From positions 1 through 36,322 of the forward strand of contig JAIPGA010000018.1 of the NCBI GenBank assembly GCA_021736445.1: 36,322 nt of DNA. The letters are read 5' to 3'. How positions within the stretch are numbered: the first letter of the stretch is position 1; each line of letters starts with the position of its first letter. A program made the translations under genes and the position numbers. The DNA is from Synergistales bacterium. Lineage in GTDB: Bacteria; Synergistota; Synergistia; Synergistales; Aminiphilaceae. Positions 31,795 through 36,322 of this stretch are shown one piece after another. The notes under the pieces were generated by a model. That model was not told the origin of the DNA and ran no database searches. It saw only the letters and a program-made list of their open reading frames with translations.

Positions 31795-33678
31795 ATGAGA
31801 AAGCTCACAGGTTGGCAATACTGGTTTATCTATGCCTATGTCGTGATTATGGGCTCCTTCCACCTCTATACGGCGCTGCAGGGCACACTGGAGGCCTATC
31901 TCCAGCGGATGACCCACCTGACCTTTGTGTTGCCGCTGGTCTTCCTCCTGATGCCCTTCAGAAAGGACCCCGACAGCCCGGAGACCTCGATCCCGCTGCA
32001 GGACTGGGGACTGGCCGTCCTCGCCGCCGTCCCCGGGCTCTACGCCATCGCCAACTACGACGCCATCGCAAGCCGCATCGTCCACTTCGACCCGGTCAGC
32101 ACGGTGCAGCTCGTCCTCGGCCTTATGCTGGTGATTCTTCTTCTTGAAGCAACGCGCCGTTCCGTCGGGTGGCCGCTGGCACTGATCGCCACAATCTTCG
32201 GCGCCTATATGCTGGTGGGCGACCAGATGCCGGGACTGCTGCGGGGGATCGGCTTCTCCTGGCACGAGATCGCCGAGGTCCTCTATCTGACCGACGAGGG
32301 GGTCTTCGGGATCCCTCTGGGCGTCTCGGCCACCTTCGTCATGATCTTTCTCATCATGGGCGGCTTTCTCGACAAATCGGGCGTGGGCGAGTTCTTCCTC
32401 GAGATGGCCCAGGCGCTCACGGGACGAACCCGCGGAGGACCGGCCAAGATCGCCGTGGCCTCGTCGGGGCTCTTCGGCATGCTTTCGGGGAGCGCCGTGG
32501 CGAACGTCTACAGCACCGGGGCGCTGACCATCCCCATGATGAAACGGATCGGCTACGAGTCCCACTTCGCCGCCTCCGTGGAGGCTGTGGCCTCCTCGGG
32601 CGGACAGATCATGCCGCCCATCATGGGCGCCAGCGCCTTCATCATCGCCTCCTTCATCGGCATCCCCTACCGGGAGGTCATGATCGCCGCCTTTGTCCCC
32701 GCCGCGCTCTTCTATCTGGCCGTAGGATTGATGGTCCACCTCAGGGCGGTCAAGCTGGGCCTCCGGGGGCTTACCAAAGAGGAGCTGCCGTCGAAACTGC
32801 GGATGCTGAAGCATGTCTACATGCTGGCCCCGGTGGTCATCCTCGTCTACATGCTGCTGGTGGGCTACACGCCCATGCGGGCGGCGGTCTTCGCCATCGG
32901 GATCAGCTGGGCCTGTTCGCTCTTCTCCAGGGAAAACCGAATGGGCATCAAGGCGATCCTCGACGCCATCTATCAGGGGAGCATCAACATCATCGTGGTC
33001 GCCATGGCCTGCGCCGCAGCGGGGATCATCATCGGCTCCATCAACCTCACCGGCTTCGGCTTCAAGTTCGTCTCGGCCGTCATCGCCCTCTCCCAGGGCA
33101 TCCCCTTCGTCGGGCTGGCGCTCATTATGGTGATCGCCATCATCCTGGGAATGGGGCTCCCCACCACGGGGGCCTACCTCCTGGCCTCCGCGATGGGTGT
33201 GCCGGCGCTGATCGAGCTGGGCTTCCCCATGCTGGGCTCCCATCTCTTCGTCTTCTACTTCGCCATCGTCTCGGCGATCACCCCCCCGGTGGCGCTGGCC
33301 GCCTATGCCGCCTCCTCCATCTCGGGGAGCGACCCCAACAAAACGGGCTTCACGGCCATGCGACTGGGTGTGGTGGCCTACATCATCCCCTTCGCGTTTA
33401 TCTACGATCAGACACTGCTCCTCCACGGCGGCTACCTGGCCAACAGTCTGGCCGCCCTCTGCGCCATCGTGGGCGCCACCGGTCTCGCCGCCGGGATGGA
33501 AGGCTACTCCTTCCGGCGACTCAAATCCTGGGAGCGCGCCGTCCTCCTGGCCTTCAGCGTGGCCAGCATCTGGCCCCTGGCAACGGTCAAGATAGGCGGC
33601 GCCCTGGCCATCGGCGCCGCCTATCTCTTCCTGCGGACCACCGCCGGCGGGCCCCCGGAGGCGCCGCAACCCTCCTAG
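31795..33678 (+). CDS. TRAP transporter permease, fused DctQ-DctM type (4TM/12TM)
   Basis: 627 residues with some 16-18 membrane helices. The N-terminal four-helix part corresponds to DctQ (WYWFIYAYVVIM-type start). The larger half is DctM-like with GLFGMLSGSAVANVYSTGA, SSGGQIMPPIMGASAFI, and the repeated block GMGLPTTGAYLLAS with SAITPPVALAAYAAS. Such fused permeases partner TAXI binding proteins and are ion-driven importers. The binding site and substrate cannot be read. ATG 31795 has only a weak GGGAG site 11 bases upstream. A hairpin follows the gene. Confidence 0.93.
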   Translation: MRKLTGWQYWFIYAYVVIMGSFHLYTALQGTLEAYLQRMTHLTFVLPLVFLLMPFRKDPDSPETSIPLQDWGLAVLAAVPGLYAIANYDAIASRIVHFDPVSTVQLVLGLMLVILLLEATRRSVGWPLALIATIFGAYMLVGDQMPGLLRGIGFSWHEIAEVLYLTDEGVFGIPLGVSATFVMIFLIMGGFLDKSGVGEFFLEMAQALTGRTRGGPAKIAVASSGLFGMLSGSAVANVYSTGALTIPMMKRIGYESHFAASVEAVASSGGQIMPPIMGASAFIIASFIGIPYREVMIAAFVPAALFYLAVGLMVHLRAVKLGLRGLTKEELPSKLRMLKHVYMLAPVVILVYMLLVGYTPMRAAVFAIGISWACSLFSRENRMGIKAILDAIYQGSINIIVVAMACAAAGIIIGSINLTGFGFKFVSAVIALSQGIPFVGLALIMVIAIILGMGLPTTGAYLLASAMGVPALIELGFPMLGSHLFVFYFAIVSAITPPVALAAYAASSISGSDPNKTGFTAMRLGVVAYIIPFAFIYDQTLLLHGGYLANSLAALCAIVGATGLAAGMEGYSFRRLKSWERAVLLAFSVASIWPLATVKIGGALAIGAAYLFLRTTAGGPPEAPQPS

Positions 33679-33699
33679 ACGACCAGTCGGAACACCCTG

Positions 33700-33731
33700 G
33701 GGAGCAGATCCGGTCCGCCGGGTCTGCTCCC
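33700..33731 (+). terminator. Terminator hairpin after the TRAP permease
   Basis: GGGAGCAGATCCGG (33700-33713) pairs with CCGGGTCTGCTCCC (33718-33731), 14 bp with one G-U pair and a 4-base loop. It lies 21 bases past the stop. T-run absent. Confidence 0.65.
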
Positions 33732-33737
33732 GCTCTA

Positions 33738-33766
33738 CTGACAAATCAGCGATCTCGTTCTATACT
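33738..33766 (+). promoter_or_regulatory. Promoter of the small secreted protein gene
   Basis: -35 CTGACA (33738-33743, 5/6) and -10 TATACT (33761-33766, 5/6) with a 17-base spacer, one of the best promoter matches in the window. It sits right behind the TRAP terminator and leaves a leader of about 30 bases. Confidence 0.65.
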
Positions 33767-33803
33767 TCCCCTAGTATTGCTATCGAAAAAGGGGAGTGAT
33801 TGT

Positions 33804-34193
33804 GTGATGAAACGTTGTATTTGTATGATCGCATTCCTTGCCGTAATCGGTATAGCCCTCGGTGCGGGAATCCCGGCGACCGCCCAGGACGGCTGCGGAC
33901 CGGAGCACGCCGCCTTCTTCGTCTCCTCCTGTTCCTGGAGCTACAACGCAGCGGAACAGCGGTTCCATGTGGAGGCCACGGTAACCAACGACTCCGAGGA
34001 ATGGGTCAACGGTCCGGGCATCTCCGTCCGGCTCTACGACAGGGATGGCGCGGAACTGGTCTGGGCCTGGGGCGAGGCGGAGGTCCGGCAGCTCGCGCCC
34101 GGGGAAAGCGCCCCCGTCTCCCTCTCCGTCCAGCCGAAGGCGCTGCCCCGACAGATACGGGTGACCGCGGAGGAAGGTCTGGGGATGACCTGA
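33804..34193 (+). CDS. Small secreted protein of unknown function, beta-rich (FxLYD-like)
   Basis: 129 residues from GTG 33804, or 128 from the adjacent ATG 33807, after AAAAGGGGAG. A signal peptide (MKRCICMIAFLAVIGIALGA) is cleaved near ATAQD. The mature part, about 100 residues, reads like a single immunoglobulin-type beta sandwich: VEATVTNDSEEWVNGPGISV, LYDRDGAEL, LAPGESAPVSLSV. It resembles the FxLYD-type periplasmic/extracellular domain. Two mature cysteines near its start could pair. No function is known. It has its own promoter and terminator. Confidence 0.75.
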   Translation: MMKRCICMIAFLAVIGIALGAGIPATAQDGCGPEHAAFFVSSCSWSYNAAEQRFHVEATVTNDSEEWVNGPGISVRLYDRDGAELVWAWGEAEVRQLAPGESAPVSLSVQPKALPRQIRVTAEEGLGMT

Positions 34194-34207
34194 ACACGAT
34201 AGCTTTG

Positions 34208-34226
34208 GGGGCCGCGTTGCGGCCCC
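34208..34226 (+). terminator. Terminator after the secreted protein gene
   Basis: GGGGCCGC (34208-34215) pairs with GCGGCCCC (34219-34226) around a 3-base loop and is followed by TTTCGTCTTT, a T-rich tail. Confidence 0.7.
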
Positions 34227-34267
34227 TTTCGTCTTTCCCGGCCCTGGAACGGGAACAGACCCGGGAG

Positions 34268-34276
34268 TGGTACAAT
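34268..34276 (+). promoter_or_regulatory. Extended -10 promoter of the aminotransferase-ligase operon
   Basis: TGGTACAAT combines TGn with a 5/6 -10, 44 bases before the aminotransferase ATG. The -35 region is poor, as usual for extended -10 promoters. Confidence 0.45.
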
Positions 34277-34320
34277 GCCGGTGATCGTCTGCGACACTAC
34301 CAATTCGGGGGGTACCGCAA

Positions 34321-35481
34321 ATGGATATCCAGCAATTCGGTGTGGAAAAATGGATGAATACCTACGAAAACGAAGCGATCTTCAATCTCGGCGAGACCTG
34401 CGTGGATTCCTTCACCCTGGGGGAACTGCTCGATATCACCGGCAAACGCGAGGAAATCCTGCAAAATATGGTGGCCACACGGCTCTCCTACGGCGATATC
34501 CAGGGGAGTCAGGCCCTGCGGGAGCAGATCGCCGGACTCTACCAATCGGGGAGAGCCAACAACGTACTGGTGATGAACGGCGGCGCCGCCGCCAACTTCC
34601 TGGCCCTCTACAGTCTGGTGAAGGCGGGGGACCGTGTGATCAGCGTCCACCCCACCTACCAGCAGCTCTACAGCATCCCCGAGTCCTTCGGCGCCACCGT
34701 GGACCCATTGCGGCTCAGGCCGGAAGAGGGGTTCCACCCGAACCTGCAGGAACTGGAGGAGATGTGCTCCGGGGGCGTAGACGTGATCTGCTGCAACAAC
34801 CCCAACAACCCCACCGGGGCCCTCATGTCGGCCTCCGAGGTCGAACGGCTGGTGGACATCGCCGGGAAACACGATGCCTGGCTCGTCTGTGACGAGGTCT
34901 ACCGGCATCTCTATCAGGAGGGACAACAGCTTCCGCCGTCCGTCGCCGATCTCTACGAGAAGGGTGTCAGCACGGGAAGCATGTCCAAGGTCTTCTCCCT
35001 GGCCGGCATCCGCATCGGCTGGGTTGCAGGCTCCGAAAGGTTCATCGAGAACGCCTACGACCACCGGGACTACACCACCATCAGCGTAGGGCGTCTGGAC
35101 GACATGCTGGCCTCGCTGGCCCTGGAACACCGGGAAGCCATCCTGGAACGGAACCTCGGCATCATCCGGAACAATCTCGGCCTCCTCGATGAATGGGTGG
35201 CCGGCGAGGAACGCATCGACTATGTGCGCCCGGAAGCCGGAACCACCGCACTGCTGCACTACGACTACGACATCCCCTCCGACCAGTTCGGCAAGCGCCT
35301 GCTGGACACCACGGGAACCTTCGTCGTCCCCGGGGGCCGCTTCGACATGGAGCACTGGATCCGCGTGGGCTACGCCTTCGAGTCCAGGCAGCTGCAGGAG
35401 GGGCTGCAAGGCCTCTCCTCCTTCCTGAGAACCCTCGACGGCGAGGGGATCGCCCCCGCCGGAGACCTCCGGAAGGGATAG
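34321..35481 (+). CDS. PLP-dependent aminotransferase (class I/II fold)
   Basis: 386 residues. Fold-type I residues are in place: NNPNNPTGAL at 159-168, the cofactor aspartate in CDEVYRHL (D191, Y194), the Schiff-base lysine K223 in GSMSKVFSLAGIRIGW, and the arginine following it. The N-terminus (VDSFTLGELLDITG) and the loop RLSYGDIQGSQALR resemble the capreomycidine-synthase-like branch of the fold (from memory). The reaction is not certain. The ATG has a GGGGGG site. The gene is followed eight bases later by an AMP-forming ligase, so product and activation may be linked. Confidence 0.88.
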   Translation: MDIQQFGVEKWMNTYENEAIFNLGETCVDSFTLGELLDITGKREEILQNMVATRLSYGDIQGSQALREQIAGLYQSGRANNVLVMNGGAAANFLALYSLVKAGDRVISVHPTYQQLYSIPESFGATVDPLRLRPEEGFHPNLQELEEMCSGGVDVICCNNPNNPTGALMSASEVERLVDIAGKHDAWLVCDEVYRHLYQEGQQLPPSVADLYEKGVSTGSMSKVFSLAGIRIGWVAGSERFIENAYDHRDYTTISVGRLDDMLASLALEHREAILERNLGIIRNNLGLLDEWVAGEERIDYVRPEAGTTALLHYDYDIPSDQFGKRLLDTTGTFVVPGGRFDMEHWIRVGYAFESRQLQEGLQGLSSFLRTLDGEGIAPAGDLRKG

Positions 35482-35489
35482 CGGCAGGG

Positions 35490-36322
35490 ATGCGCGCCAC
35501 CGGGATTCCCGGGCCCTACAGCGAGGCCTTCGACAATCCTGAAGCGCCCTTCCTCTATCTGTATTCCCCTTCGGGGGACGGCAGCACAGCCGAGCTGTTC
35601 ACCAGGCGGCGGTTCCTCTCCCTGGGGCGCAAGGCGGCAACGGTGCTGCACCGGTACGGGCTGCAGCCGGGGGACCGCTTTGTCAACGGCTTCGGCGCCA
35701 ACAGCCCCGTTGACCTGGCCTTCCGCCTCGGGGCGATCCTGACCGGGACGGTGCCGGTGACCGTGAACTGGCAGGCCGACTCGCCGGAGCGGGCCGCCTA
35801 TAAGGTGGAGATCTCGAAGGCCAGACTCCTGGTGCAGGAACACACCTTCCCTTCGGGACTGCTGCGGGGAATCGAAGAGCTCTTCCCGGCACTGCCGGTC
35901 TACCCGGTGGAGAACCTCGACAGGGAAACACCCTACAACGGCTCCTGGCCGGAGGAACCGGCACCGGAGCAGGAGAAGCTGGTGATCTTCACCTCCGGGA
36001 CCACCGGCGCCCCCAAGGGGGTCTCGCTGACCTACGGGAACTACGCCTCCAACGCCGCCACCTTCCGCAGCTTCCTCGCCCCGCTGGGGCTCCGTCCCCT
36101 CCAGCTGGTGATGCCCAACCCCCTGCACCACGCCAACTCCTCGGCCCTCTCCGACTGGTGCATGCGGGAGCCGGGCGCCGTCATCCACATGCTGCCCGGG
36201 TACGGCACCGCCTACTGGAGGGTCCCCGCAGAGACCGCCTCCAGCGGAGGGGAGCTTCTCGCTCCGGCGGTGGCCCGACACATCGATTTCCTCCACAACC
36301 TGGCGGAGGAGGGCGCGCTCCC
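35490..36322 (+). CDS. AMP-binding (adenylate-forming) enzyme, 5' part only
   Basis: The first 277 residues and two bases of the next codon are present; the gene runs off the right edge with no stop. The adenylate-forming P-loop is clear: FTSGTTGAPKG at residues 167-177, followed by VSLTYGNYASNA. The region upstream, GDRFVNGFGANSPVDLAFRLGAILTG, is typical of ANL-superfamily ligases. The substrate-specifying and C-terminal domains are beyond the window, so acyl-CoA ligase, NRPS-like adenylation or other roles remain open. It starts eight bases after the aminotransferase stop, so it is probably co-transcribed. Confidence 0.88.
   Translation, partial: MRATGIPGPYSEAFDNPEAPFLYLYSPSGDGSTAELFTRRRFLSLGRKAATVLHRYGLQPGDRFVNGFGANSPVDLAFRLGAILTGTVPVTVNWQADSPERAAYKVEISKARLLVQEHTFPSGLLRGIEELFPALPVYPVENLDRETPYNGSWPEEPAPEQEKLVIFTSGTTGAPKGVSLTYGNYASNAATFRSFLAPLGLRPLQLVMPNPLHHANSSALSDWCMREPGAVIHMLPGYGTAYWRVPAETASSGGELLAPAVARHIDFLHNLAEEGAL

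Noticed and set aside
30658-33744. A 1028-codon open frame on the minus strand
   Set aside because: It is antisense to the TAXI and TRAP permease genes and has no family resemblance.

Overview
This is a high-GC window of dense, short-gapped operons from what looks like a Gram-negative-type, amino-acid-fermenting anaerobe. Selenocysteine-containing betaine reductase genes (grdA, grdI, grdH), several TRAP transporters (DctQM and TAXI types), an opine-dehydrogenase-family enzyme, chemotaxis genes and probable lipid A or LPS modification genes fit the Synergistota best. That assignment is inferred from gene content and is not proven. No rRNA, tRNA, CRISPR array, insertion sequence or phage gene was recognised.

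Layout. 1-4.1 kb: a minus-strand operon dctQ-dctM-opine dehydrogenase, continuing into a gene cut by the left edge, divergent from a GntR/FadR-type regulator. Both -35 elements are covered by similar GT-N3-AC dyads. 4.1-7.1 kb: minus-strand nitroreductase, DUF190 protein, MOT1-type molybdate/sulfate transporter and a methyltransferase. 7.1-12.2 kb: a translationally coupled envelope-lipid cluster (GT39 transferase, two tandem PAP2 phosphatases, GT2 transferase, flippase-like membrane protein). 12.4-15.3 kb: DUF1989 protein, DjlA-like co-chaperone, PAS-GGDEF protein, and a remnant of an MFS transporter. 15.3-19.3 kb: a chemoreceptor coupled to a solute-binding protein, then an SCP2-domain membrane protein.

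19.5-24.3 kb: the catabolic core of the window. grdA, grdI, grdH and a BCCT transporter run in that order on the minus strand. grdA and grdH each contain an in-frame TGA that must be read as selenocysteine, so naive gene calling breaks both. GrdI has no cysteine in the region where the glycine-specific GrdE is cleaved to make its pyruvoyl group. Together with the BCCT transporter this points to betaine rather than glycine as substrate. The thioredoxin system and GrdC/GrdD, which complete the pathway, are not in the window.

24.4-28 kb: nitroreductase, FCD-type GntR regulator, a sulfotransferase, a small hypothetical protein and a fumarylacetoacetate-hydrolase-family enzyme with a clear terminator. 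28.1-30.4 kb: an MrfA-type DEAD/DEAH helicase with a four-cysteine C-terminus. 30.5-33.7 kb: a TAXI-TRAP transporter (binding protein plus fused permease) with a hairpin between the genes. 33.7-36.3 kb: a small secreted protein with a good promoter, then an aminotransferase closely followed by an AMP-forming ligase that runs off the right edge.
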